A DNA stretch of 12,448 nt. Source: Desulfuromonadaceae bacterium. Lineage in GTDB: Bacteria; Desulfobacterota; Desulfuromonadia; Desulfuromonadales; SZUA-540. How positions within the stretch are numbered: the stretch's first letter is position 1; each line of letters begins with the position of its first letter. Shown piece after piece: positions 7,101-12,448 of the stretch. The stretch is from assembly GCA_003250235.1 (NCBI GenBank), contig QKGY01000347.1, positions 1 through 12,448 of the forward strand, in the 5' to 3' direction. The translations under genes and the position numbers were made by a program. The notes below the pieces were generated by a model. The model ran no database searches and was not told the origin of the DNA. It worked only from the letters and a program-made list of their open reading frames with translations.

Positions 7101-7797
7101 GGATCCGACCAGTGCCAACAGCGGCTTCTTTGTCGGCAACATCGGTTACGCCCAGGCGGATCCGCTGCTCGGCACCGCCTCCGGCATCGAGCTGTGGATC
7201 GATCCGGCCAGCGGCAAGCGTTATGCGGCCATCGCCTGCGGGCCGACCGGCGTCGGCATCGTCGACGTCACCGATATCAACAACATGCAGATCATCAAGG
7301 TCTTTGAACCGATCAAGTTCGAAAACGGCGAACTCGGCGTGGCGGACGGCCAGGCCATCGACGTGGAAATCATCGGTGACAAAGCCTACTTCACCTATGA
7401 CAGCTTCGGCGTCCTGTGCTACGCCATGAGCGACCTGATCGCCCCGGTCCCCGACGGCATCGACCCGACCGACCTGTTCAAGCGCGAGCTCGACGGCACC
7501 GTGGTCTACGATGTGCGGCCGGCAGCCCTGGCGCAGTTCAAACTGCAGTACGTGCCCGGGTACGAAACCGTCTCCGGCGGCGCGGTGAAGATGGACTACA
7601 CCCAGGTCGACGACAAACTGATGCTCTATGTGGCCTTCGGCGAAGCCGGGGTGGTCAAGATCGACTATACCGATCCGACCGCTCCCGTACTGGTGCCTCC
7701 TCTACTGAACACCGCAGCGGAAGCCTCCGACGTGGTCATTGCCAATGGTCGTCTGTACGTCTCGGATGGCAGCGGCGGCCTGGTCTTCTTTAAATAG
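4108..7797 (+). CDS. Large secreted protein: two carboxypeptidase-regulatory-like domains plus LVIVD-type beta-propeller
   Basis: The 1229-residue protein has a signal peptide (residues 1-29; hydrophobic LIVVILILFTAGSVL, then AAK). Residues ~39-118 and ~124-202 are two successive carboxypeptidase-regulatory-like (Ig-type) domains, each opening TGxLTGxVT and closing with FALxP. Residues ~205-300 look like another Ig/PKD-type domain (AFSWTQVGGPKVPL). From ~369 to the end I count about eleven blade-like strands of LVIVD type, for example GGAGISVVNITDP (378-390), SNGLTLYDITKDP (988-1000), PTGVGIVDVTD (1046-1056) and EAGVVKIDYTDP (1179-1190). The protein ends in a blade, GSGGLVFFK, with no visible anchor. 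AAGGAG at 4094-4099 gives an 8-base spacing to this ATG; ATG-TAA at 4102-4107 lies directly before it. LVIVD repeats form propellers in surface and secreted proteins; ligand and exact role are unknown. It is flanked by a long leader and a strong terminator, so it is likely monocistronic. Confidence 0.85.
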   Translation: MNKFFNHSRWAHLIVVILILFTAGSVLAAKPSPVPDGTGLLTGKVTVAGTRTAIVGASVTALGSAGTFTAVTNTKGSYSMAPLAGDYTVTVVAAGYASQSFAATIKAGTTTILNFALSPAVETTGTLTGTVTDATTGLAVAGASVSTDHGGYSILSDAAGEYTLDVAAGSYTLSVLADGYAAAMETASVEVGQTTTTDFALNPLSASLAITALSASPDTLIEASSTTLTLEALIEGTPSAFSWTQVGGPKVPLIALSATSAQADVSSLEVAAECELVFALEISDATATVSQTVAVSVQPVDIVQYPGPNVQIGGASTAVARFQYGGAEWCLFNLGTALRATTVGMTAGAAYDITLPAFANDIEIVNFGGQIYALVATGGAGISVVNITDPTAMVLENILPVNYIIEGVTYTETGGSILYDNVFSSLSSTIASLVSDGTDLYIANHDFGLQKTSLANVFGNVREADGTLQIEQEQCTVQYAGEKAWGGPVDLSIVNGKLFCGLGALGIGIFDPASLTQIGRYNLYTDEARTEDYFGAMAITQSVSSDANGDLFLDDFTGMPDYRQVNYEITVVMKGTGTDEPTPWADMERDGKWYYEAIGVDVAQQGDRTIAYAAYSLGGVIAVDVTGFETATAGTMLEGTFLGFFPAVMANGPYDTLSDSSSLLPYEGAGMLKESGVTGVKVRGDLVYLTDHFAGLVILENAASPELWHGPLDSYNNDTDGIPNNNVPEFEDVTSYDMAAWDPLDNESLPWAFYQSPCLLATRELKGHGYTLDMMDAIDVTLPGQIDVLECSGAGGFVMVDVVDIAAELMADRFTISVYIPTTDEIGAAADGSATQTIAVGHAAGLDVTANTLYLSDGPHGISAWKITDDNGYPTDAVHLIANTLQDEYPELVNGELIYPASHTVRNVIDPSGQFTWALCVGNGMRRVPISGVESGLGQVGAPLLIKLFLEDSFEHNADWGVVKAFNYQDQAYDVEFVGNYAYVADGSNGLTLYDITKDPTSANSGFFVGNIGYAQADPLLGTASGIELWIDPASGKRYAAIACGPTGVGIVDVTDINNMQIIKVFEPIKFENGELGVADGQAIDVEIIGDKAYFTYDSFGVLCYAMSDLIAPVPDGIDPTDLFKRELDGTVVYDVRPAALAQFKLQYVPGYETVSGGAVKMDYTQVDDKLMLYVAFGEAGVVKIDYTDPTAPVLVPPLLNTAAEASDVVIANGRLYVSDGSGGLVFFK

Positions 7798-7862
7798 CGC
7801 CTTTTTGCGCAAATCTCTCCAAGCCTCCATGCGGCTGGGAAAATAAATGCCGTCCTATATGC

Positions 7863-7896
7863 AATGGCCTTCCAGAATCTGGAAGGCCATTTTTTT
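7863..7896 (+). terminator. Rho-independent terminator after the beta-propeller gene
   Basis: A perfect 13-bp stem (AATGGCCTTCCAG 7863-7875 with CTGGAAGGCCATT 7879-7891) and a 3-nt loop are followed by six T residues (7891-7896). It lies 65 nt after the stop codon. Confidence 0.95.
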
Positions 7897-8088
7897 AACT
7901 CTCCTCTTGCCGGCAAAATCAAAGCCCCTCGCGAAACGGATACAAACAGCGCAAACCCTGTTCCCGTCCCCCATATCGAAAGAAGAAGAACGCATGCCAT
8001 CAAATCGCTTGGTTACGGGAGCCCTTTCATGTTAAAAAAATTTCCTGTGCACCGCATTGAAGACCTGATCATCGCGAGGGAGGACACC
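7897..8088. other. Upstream region of the ACT-protein/def pair
   Basis: No gene is seen. The only promoter-like pair is TTGGTT (8009-8014), 17 bases, then TTAAAA (8032-8037), which is weak. An in-frame ATG at 8029 has GGGAG upstream and could extend the next protein by 20 residues. Confidence 0.35.
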
Positions 8089-8628
8089 ATGAACCATTTC
8101 GCCCTGACCATCATCGGCCGTGACCGGCCCGGCATCGTTGCGGAAGTGACCGAGGTGCTCTACCAACTCGGATGCAACATCGCCGACTCCAGCTGCACCC
8201 TCCTTGGCGGGCAGTTCGCCATGATCCTTATCGTCTCCAGTCAGGAGATCGGCGGCAAAGAGCCTTTCATCGACGCCTTTTCGGCGATCGAACAGGGGGG
8301 ACTCTCGGTCTTTGTGCGTATGCTCAAACCCGGCGGCGAACTTCACCCCGACCTGCGCGGCGAGATCTGCATGATCTCCGTGTACGGCTCAGACAAGCCC
8401 GGCATCGTCTACCGCGTCACCCGCGAGCTTTCCACCCGCCGGATCAATATCACCGACCTCAACACCAAGCTCGTCGGCACGAAAGATCGCCCTGTCTATG
8501 TCATGATGCTCGAAGCCCTCCTGCCCGAGGGGCAGACCGAAGAGGATCTTCGTGCGATCATGGCCGGGCTCAAGGACGAGCTGCAGGTGGACATCTCCGT
8601 CCGCTCCATCACCCCGGTAGAGTTGTAG
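8089..8628 (+). CDS. Double-ACT-domain protein, GcvR-like
   Basis: The 179-residue cytoplasmic protein consists of two ACT domains and nothing else. The first (residues ~1-80) begins HFALTIIGRDRPGIVAEVTE, the second (~92-175) begins ICMISVYGSDKPGIVYRVTR. Both have the (G/S)xDxPGIV turn that binds amino-acid ligands in ACT domains. Length and architecture match the glycine-cleavage repressor family (GcvR), which in enterobacteria works by binding GcvA. No GcvA or gcv genes are in the window, so the ligand and partner are open. GGGAGGA at 8078-8084 precedes this ATG by four bases and the first ACT strand begins immediately, so 8089 is preferred over the in-frame ATG at 8029. It lies three bases before def, with which it is almost certainly co-transcribed. 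Confidence 0.85.
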   Translation: MNHFALTIIGRDRPGIVAEVTEVLYQLGCNIADSSCTLLGGQFAMILIVSSQEIGGKEPFIDAFSAIEQGGLSVFVRMLKPGGELHPDLRGEICMISVYGSDKPGIVYRVTRELSTRRINITDLNTKLVGTKDRPVYVMMLEALLPEGQTEEDLRAIMAGLKDELQVDISVRSITPVEL

Positions 8629-8631
8629 CCC

Positions 8632-9132
8632 ATGGCCGTCAGAGACATCATCCTCTATCCCGACCCGATCCTCAAAACGGTGTGCGACGCGGTGGAGACC
8701 CTGGACGACAGCGTCAAAGCCCTTATCCAGGACCTTGTCGACACCATGGTCGACGCCGGTCATTCCGTCGGCGTGGCCGCCCCGCAAATCGGCGTGACCC
8801 GTCGCGTGGTCGTTGTGGACGTATCGAAATCAAAACTCGGCAGGGACAACAACCATGGGCAGCTGGTGATGGTGAACCCGGCGATCCTGGAGAAGGAAGG
8901 GTGCAGCACCATGCGGGAAGGGTGCATGAGCGTGCCCGACTACACGGGCAACGTGAGCCGGGCAGAGCGTGTGGTGGTGCAGTTTCTCGACCGCGAAGGC
9001 GTAGAGAAGGTCATCCAGGCGAGCGGCTTTGAGGCCGTGGCCATCCAGCATGAACTCGATCATCTGGACGGGTTTCTGTTTCTCGACCGGGTTTCCAGCC
9101 TCAAGACGGATGTGTTCCGTCGTAAGAAGTAA
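8632..9132 (+). CDS. def: Peptide deformylase
   Basis: This enzyme removes the N-formyl group from the initiator methionine of nascent proteins in the cytoplasm. The 166-residue product has all three family motifs: GVAAPQIG (residues 47-54), EGCMS (96-100) and QHELDHLDG (139-147). C98, H140 and H144 are the metal ligands and E141 the catalytic residue. The second motif has Met where many bacterial enzymes have Leu (EGCLS), a known conservative variant. Length is normal. Only three bases separate it from the stop of the ACT gene, and no good ribosome-binding site is seen, which suggests translational coupling. Its stop is 32 bases from the stop of the convergent sensor kinase, with no clear terminator between them. 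Confidence 0.97.
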   Translation: MAVRDIILYPDPILKTVCDAVETLDDSVKALIQDLVDTMVDAGHSVGVAAPQIGVTRRVVVVDVSKSKLGRDNNHGQLVMVNPAILEKEGCSTMREGCMSVPDYTGNVSRAERVVVQFLDREGVEKVIQASGFEAVAIQHELDHLDGFLFLDRVSSLKTDVFRRKK

Positions 9133-9164
9133 TCCCTTTGGGGGCAGCGGCAAACCGTGCAGCC

Positions 9165-10781
9165 CTAGATTCCCATCACGTTGGACTCCCCCCCGGACAG
9201 AGCGCGCCGCACCACCATGGTCAGATCCTTGGCCACCACCGGTTTCATCACGAAATCCCGGATGCCGGCCGCCGCGCTCTCCTCCCGCGATACCGTCCCC
9301 ACATAGCCCGTCAGCAATATAATGGGGATATCCGGGCGCGCCTTTTTCATGCGCCGCGCAACGTCCAGCCCGCTCTTGCGCGGCATGGACAAATCCGTGA
9401 TCACCAGGTCATAGGCGTTAGGCTCGCTGGCGAAAGCGGTCAGAGCCTCTTCCGGAGTGTTGAACGGGGTGACCCGGTATCCCAGCGGTTCGAGCATTTC
9501 TCCGATCAGCAGAAGCACGATCTCCTCATCGTCCACCAGCAGGATGCGCTCCTGTCCCAGGGACAGATCGTAAAGCGAAGCCTCCTCGACCGTCTGCGGC
9601 GTGGATACGGCCGGTAGATAAATCGTGAACGTTGTCCCTTTGCCGACTTCGCTCTCCACCACGATATACCCGCCGTGACTGGTGACGATGCCATGCACCA
9701 CGGACAACCCCAGGCCCGTTCCCTTTCCGATATCCTTGGTGGTGAAAAACGGTTCGAAGATCCGCTTCAAGGTTTCTGCATCCATCCCCTGCCCGCTGTC
9801 CTTGACCCTGAGGCGCAGATAGGTTCCCGGCTTCATGCCGGAGACGGACTCCGCCAGCGCCTTATCCGCCTCGACCTGGTCGAGATCCACCTCCAGATCG
9901 CCGTCATCCCCCGGCATGGCCTGCAGGGCATTGGCGCCCAGGTTCATCAGGACCTGATGAATCTGGGTGGGATCGGCCATCACGAGAGGAAGGCCCGGAG
10001 TCGTTCGCTGACGGATGCCCACTTTTTTGGGGAGGGACGCTCTCAACAGCTCCACCGCCTCGTTGACCACCTGCTCCAGGGCCAGAGGCCGTCTCTTGTC
10101 CTCGGTCTGGCGGCTGAAAGTCAGAACCTGCTGGACCAGGTTCTTGGCGCGTTTCGCCGCGTTGATCACATGATCGAGGCACTGGCAGGCCCGGCTTTTG
10201 GGGTCGACCTCCCCGCGGCAGATTTCGCTGAAACCGAGAATCGGCGTCAGGATGTTATTGAAATCGTGGGCGATGCCCCCAGCCAGGGTGCCGATGGTTT
10301 CCATCTTCTGGGCCTGGATCAGCTGAGCCTGCAGACGGGCCCTCTCCTGCTCCCCTTTTTTGACCTCGGTCATATCGCGGGCGGCGCAGACGACCCCCTG
10401 AATGGCGCGATCCGCATCCCGCATGACCGAAGCCGAGAAAAGCACCGGAATGATCTCGCCGTTTTTACAGCGAAAATTCAGCTCGATATTGGACACAAAC
10501 CCCACCCGGAACAGGTTCGTGGATATCATCTCCGAGAAATCGACGCCCACCACCTCGATAATGGACTGGCCGAGCAGTTCTTTCTCGGTAAAGCCGAGCA
10601 GGGCAAGGGTCGAGCGGTTGACCACCTGGATGCTCAGATCGGGGGAGAAAACGATCAGCATATCCATCATCGAGTTGATGATGTTTTCCACATACCCTCG
10701 GGAAACCAGGGTATGGTGCAGGTCTCTGGCCATCAGGTTGATGGCCCCGGCCAGGGCCCCGATCTCATCCGACTGTTCCAC
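9165..10781 (-). CDS. Hybrid sensor kinase, C-terminal part (HAMP end, PAS, HisKA, HATPase, receiver), split by a frameshift
   Basis: This 538-residue frame holds the signalling half of a membrane hybrid histidine kinase. Residues 1-22 are the end of a HAMP domain (SDEIGALAGAINLMARDL). A PAS domain spans ~30-140, and the H-box AGGIAHDFNNIL has phospho-acceptor H172. The ATPase has an N-box with N280, G1 DSGQGM (328-333) and G2 GKGTGLGLS (352-360). The receiver (~411-530) has acidic pair D417/D418, phospho-acceptor D463 in ITDLSMP, T491 and K513. All catalytic residues are present, so it would autophosphorylate and pass phosphate to its own receiver. The possible GTG start at 10781 has no ribosome-binding site and falls inside the HAMP domain; the frame stays open to at least 10805. 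It is therefore read as the continuation of the N-terminal part (10733-11875) after a one-base shift. The cognate output is not in the window. Confidence 0.85.
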   Translation of the reverse strand: MEQSDEIGALAGAINLMARDLHHTLVSRGYVENIINSMMDMLIVFSPDLSIQVVNRSTLALLGFTEKELLGQSIIEVVGVDFSEMISTNLFRVGFVSNIELNFRCKNGEIIPVLFSASVMRDADRAIQGVVCAARDMTEVKKGEQERARLQAQLIQAQKMETIGTLAGGIAHDFNNILTPILGFSEICRGEVDPKSRACQCLDHVINAAKRAKNLVQQVLTFSRQTEDKRRPLALEQVVNEAVELLRASLPKKVGIRQRTTPGLPLVMADPTQIHQVLMNLGANALQAMPGDDGDLEVDLDQVEADKALAESVSGMKPGTYLRLRVKDSGQGMDAETLKRIFEPFFTTKDIGKGTGLGLSVVHGIVTSHGGYIVVESEVGKGTTFTIYLPAVSTPQTVEEASLYDLSLGQERILLVDDEEIVLLLIGEMLEPLGYRVTPFNTPEEALTAFASEPNAYDLVITDLSMPRKSGLDVARRMKKARPDIPIILLTGYVGTVSREESAAAGIRDFVMKPVVAKDLTMVVRRALSGGESNVMGI

Positions 10782-11875
10782 CTGGATTTCGGTTCTGAGA
10801 TGCCCCTGATGCTGACAACGGCATTTTTGAGTTTTTCCAGCCGCCGCGACAGGGAATTGGAGACCACATATCCCAAACTCAGGGCCAACAAAATCACCGC
10901 CAACACCACGACGAAAATCAACGCAGTGATATTGTTCGCCTTTTCGATGGCTTTAGCCTTGAACTGGCTTTCGAGGCCGACCTCGAAATTGGCCAGATCG
11001 ACCCCCAGTGCCCGGATTTGCGAGGTCATGAGATGGAAGTTGCGCAGCAGCTCGGCGTCGCGGTGGTAGTCGAACTGCCCGTTGGTGACCCCGGCATCCC
11101 GATTTTCGACCAGTTGCCGACCGTACAGGAACATCTCCCTCTCCGAGTCCATAATCTGGTCGAGCATTTCCCGGGCCTTTGGATCCTTGACCCGCTCATC
11201 GAGCAGATCGATATTTTCCTTGAGAGACTGGTTATAGTGAAAAAACTGTTCCCGATCCTCCTCGCACCCCAGAGACAGAAACATCAGCAGGCTGCTCTCG
11301 GCCTCTTTGGAGAAACTGGACAAGGCGGTGGCGGCGGTGATCGATTCCTGCTTGTTGAGAAAATTGGTTTCCAGATAGGCGATTCGCAGCGCGTTCTCGG
11401 CAACCTTGGAAACGGCATCGCTCAGGTTGCGCAACTCCAGGCTATGGCGGGCCAGGATAAATTCGTTCTTCTCATCCAACTCCTCGTCGTGAACAAGGAT
11501 CAGGGCCTTCGACAGGCGCAGTACCTCTTCACGGCTCAAAAAAATGATTTCCAGGAGGCGCTGTGCTTCGGGGTTCTCGACCTGTTTTTCGAGCAGGTCG
11601 AGTTTTTCGTTGAGCGATTTGTAGCGGGCAAACACCTTCTGCCGGTCCACGGTGTCGTGCAGGACCAGGTACATGATCAGGTGGCTCTCCAGGCGTTTGA
11701 CATAACTGGCCACCTCGGTAGCCGCCGCTACGTTGGAGCGAAAATGACTCTCCCCCCCCTCGAAATAGCCGACGATCTGGCGGCTGGCGCTCAGGCCGAA
11801 GAAACCCGAAGTCGCCGCCAGAGCCGCTACCGCCAGAAAGCCGAGAAACAATTTGCCGCGAATGCTTACCGCCAT
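10733..11875 (-). CDS. Hybrid sensor kinase, N-terminal part (two membrane segments, duplicated helical sensor, HAMP start)
   Basis: The 380-residue frame has a first membrane segment at ~8-28, a periplasmic helical region at ~30-312, a second membrane segment at ~316-338 and the first half of a HAMP domain (SRRLEKLKNAVVSIRG). The periplasmic part contains a segment of about 60 residues twice (residues 62-121 and 192-251), as expected of a helical bimodular or paired four-helix-bundle sensor. After R357 the frame runs into 23 residues unlike HAMP and stops at 10733. The downstream frame continues the HAMP domain properly, so the intact kinase would be about 903 residues. The start at 11875 has AGGGA five bases upstream; an upstream TTG at 11926 would add 17 Gly/Ser-rich residues before the membrane segment and is rejected. 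The ligand is unknown. Confidence 0.8.
   Translation of the reverse strand: MAVSIRGKLFLGFLAVAALAATSGFFGLSASRQIVGYFEGGESHFRSNVAAATEVASYVKRLESHLIMYLVLHDTVDRQKVFARYKSLNEKLDLLEKQVENPEAQRLLEIIFLSREEVLRLSKALILVHDEELDEKNEFILARHSLELRNLSDAVSKVAENALRIAYLETNFLNKQESITAATALSSFSKEAESSLLMFLSLGCEEDREQFFHYNQSLKENIDLLDERVKDPKAREMLDQIMDSEREMFLYGRQLVENRDAGVTNGQFDYHRDAELLRNFHLMTSQIRALGVDLANFEVGLESQFKAKAIEKANNITALIFVVVLAVILLALSLGYVVSNSLSRRLEKLKNAVVSIRGISEPKSRWNSRMRSGPWPGPST
10803..10807 (-). other. Apparent one-base frameshift in the HAMP domain
   Basis: On the coding strand the bases AGGGGC (10807-10802) are read AGG-GGC in the upstream frame. One extra G would give AGG-GGG-CAT and join LKNAVVSIRG to HLRTEIQVEQSDEIGALA, a normal HAMP sequence. 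This is a short homopolymer, a common site of real indels and of sequencing or assembly errors. The site is not a canonical X-XXY-YYZ slippery heptamer. Confidence 0.75.
11114..11710 (-). repeat. Internal duplication in the sensor domain
   Basis: Copy 1 covers residues ~56-125 (11501-11710) and copy 2 residues ~185-254 (11114-11323). By ungapped hand alignment with a 130-residue offset, about 22 of 60 positions are identical. Shared landmarks are ES-L-M-L-L, DR, SL-E, DLL, V-(N/D)P-A and S--E. The DNA itself has diverged. Confidence 0.7.
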
Positions 11876-11960
11876 GAAAATCCCTGCCCCTGCGCTCCCT
11901 GAGAGGGAACCTACCCCCCCCCTCAATCATTAATCACGTATGATTATCCGGCATTAACGA

Positions 11961-11977
11961 AGCAAATATCAGACCAC
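11961..11977 (-). promoter_or_regulatory. Sigma-54-type promoter match for the sensor kinase gene
   Basis: Read on the minus strand, GTGGTCTGATATTTGCT has TGG and TTTGCT with exactly 10 bases between GG and GC. The expected start is near 11950, giving a leader of about 75 nt to the ATG at 11875. The -24 side lacks CAC. This is the third such match in the window and the only one on the minus strand. Confidence 0.4.
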
Positions 11978-12070
11978 CTAAGGATTTTCAGCGGAGACCA
12001 ATCACGGCCGAAACGGGAATCGCTCAAAAAGGTCCCGCCATACCCGTATGCGAGCCGCCTGCAGTCAGAA

Positions 12071-12120
12071 AATCCGTTCCCCTCACCGGATTCACCCGTC
12101 ACGGGGATACGACGGTATCC
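12071..12120. promoter_or_regulatory. Cluster of three dyads upstream of the kinase promoter
   Basis: AATCCG (12071-12076) with CGGATT (12087-12092); CCCGT-C-ACGGG (12095-12105); and GGATAC-GACG-GTATCC (12105-12120) are adjacent, all perfect. They lie about 120-170 bp upstream of the predicted kinase transcription start, which suits activator binding. They could equally be hairpins of a minus-strand RNA. Apart from this cluster, 11978-12141 holds nothing recognised. Confidence 0.35.
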
Positions 12121-12141
12121 TGAGCGAAAAGGCCAATTACG

Positions 12142-12171
12142 AAAAAAGGGGATCGTCATTTGACGATCCCC
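12142..12171 (-). terminator. Rho-independent terminator after mobB
   Basis: On the minus strand a perfect 11-bp inverted repeat (plus-strand GGGGATCGTCA 12148-12158 with TGACGATCCCC 12161-12171; the two innermost pairs probably stay open as loop) is followed by six T residues (12142-12147, A on the plus strand). It lies about 50 nt after the mobB stop codon. Confidence 0.9.
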
Positions 12172-12219
12172 CGCAAGATTTTCTGTTACCCCAATCGTGC
12201 CGATCCCATAGGCCTGCAG

Positions 12220-12448
12220 TTATCCCAGAAAACGCGCCACGATAAAATCGCAGATCCCTTCGGCGTCGTTGAGATCGAAAACCGGCACGTCCAGCTCCAG
12301 CACCCTGTCGGAAGCCACCGCGATCAGGGTCGGGTCAAACTCGTCGCCGCGGCACAAAAGTTTTTCACTGCGTGCCTGACGGTTAACTTCGATTTTGGGC
12401 ATGCCGCTCTTCTTGAACCCTTCGGTCAGTACGATATCCACATCGGCA
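12220..12448 (-). CDS. mobB: Molybdopterin-guanine dinucleotide biosynthesis adaptor MobB, C-terminal part (5' end outside window)
   Basis: About 75 residues are visible, ending at the stop 12220-12222; the frame runs off the right edge of the window. The segment DIVLTEGFKKSGMPKIEVNR is the conserved (D)xVLVEGFKxxxxPKIExxR stretch of MobB, a P-loop GTP-binding protein that assists MobA in attaching GMP to molybdopterin. The rest (LIAVASDR, LDVPVFDLNDAEGICDFI) also matches the usual MobB C-terminus. The P-loop lies outside the window. The cofactor is used by molybdenum or tungsten enzymes such as nitrate reductases and formate dehydrogenases. A strong terminator follows, so mobB is the last gene of its transcript. 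Confidence 0.9.
   Translation of the reverse strand, partial: ADVDIVLTEGFKKSGMPKIEVNRQARSEKLLCRGDEFDPTLIAVASDRVLELDVPVFDLNDAEGICDFIVARFLG

Noticed and set aside
7864..8088. Extension of the ACT-domain protein upstream to 7864
   Set aside because: It would begin inside a near-ideal terminator stem, and GGGAGGA lies directly before the ATG at 8089, where the first ACT domain begins.
10803..10807. Programmed -1 ribosomal frameshifting in the kinase
   Set aside because: The direction fits (-1), but AGGGGC is not a slippery heptamer and no stimulatory stem or internal Shine-Dalgarno is evident.
9675..11902. Long plus-strand frames (9675-11069 and 11018-11902) across the sensor kinase
   Set aside because: They are antisense shadows of the kinase, whose HAMP, PAS, HisKA, HATPase and receiver motifs are unambiguous on the minus strand.
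12040..12100. Minus-strand GGTGAATCC and nearby G-rich segments resembling cobalamin or c-di-AMP riboswitch pieces
   Set aside because: The conserved elements do not occur in the right order and no B12 box (GCCACTG) is present; no downstream B12 or c-di-AMP-related gene was seen.
11944..12245. Small frames on both strands between the kinase and mobB (11944-12159 minus, 12048-12245 plus)
   Set aside because: No ribosome-binding sites or recognisable motifs; they run across the dyad cluster and the mobB terminator.

Overview
The window looks like a GC-rich (by eye about 60%) chromosomal stretch from a Gram-negative bacterium, most likely a deltaproteobacterium of the Desulfuromonas/Geobacter type (Desulfuromonadales). 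That placement is an inference. It rests on large exported proteins with LVIVD beta-propeller repeats, Cys/Asp-rich calcium-binding-type repeats, a DUF4412-like exported protein, a hybrid histidine kinase with an AHDFNNIL H-box, and several sigma-54-type promoter matches. No rRNA, tRNA, CRISPR array, transposase or integrase was seen.

Layout. 1-1137 (+) is the 3' end of an exported-type protein that finishes with four exact 26-residue Cys/Asp repeats, followed by a strong terminator. 1235-2107 (+) is a membrane-anchored or exported DsbA-type thioredoxin-fold protein, also followed by a strong terminator. 2108-2889 is non-coding and holds a good sigma-54 promoter match and a leader of about 315 nt in front of a small DUF4412-like exported protein (2890-3570, +). 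3571-4107 is again non-coding. It has C/G-tract hairpins, an AT-rich patch, a second sigma-54-like match and a leader of about 320 nt. That leader carries a possible five-codon upstream ORF (MPPGL) with a perfect Shine-Dalgarno and a hairpin across its stop codon. It precedes a 1229-residue secreted beta-propeller protein (4108-7797, +), which ends at a near-ideal terminator.

The second half is more housekeeping in character. A GcvR-like double-ACT protein (8089-8628, +) and peptide deformylase (8632-9132, +) form a tight pair. They converge on a minus-strand hybrid sensor kinase (11875 down to 9165), which is split by an apparent one-base frameshift inside its HAMP domain. Upstream of the kinase are a third sigma-54-like match and a cluster of dyads. 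The window ends with the 3' part of mobB (minus strand) and its terminator.

The plus-strand first half reads as a set of separately transcribed genes for exported proteins, each with its own terminator and some with long leaders. The disulphide-chemistry protein lies directly after a protein with 16 cysteines in its tail, which suggests but does not prove a client relationship. The most unusual signals are the two long, similarly organised leaders, the MPPGL upstream ORF, the internally duplicated sensor domain and the HAMP frameshift.
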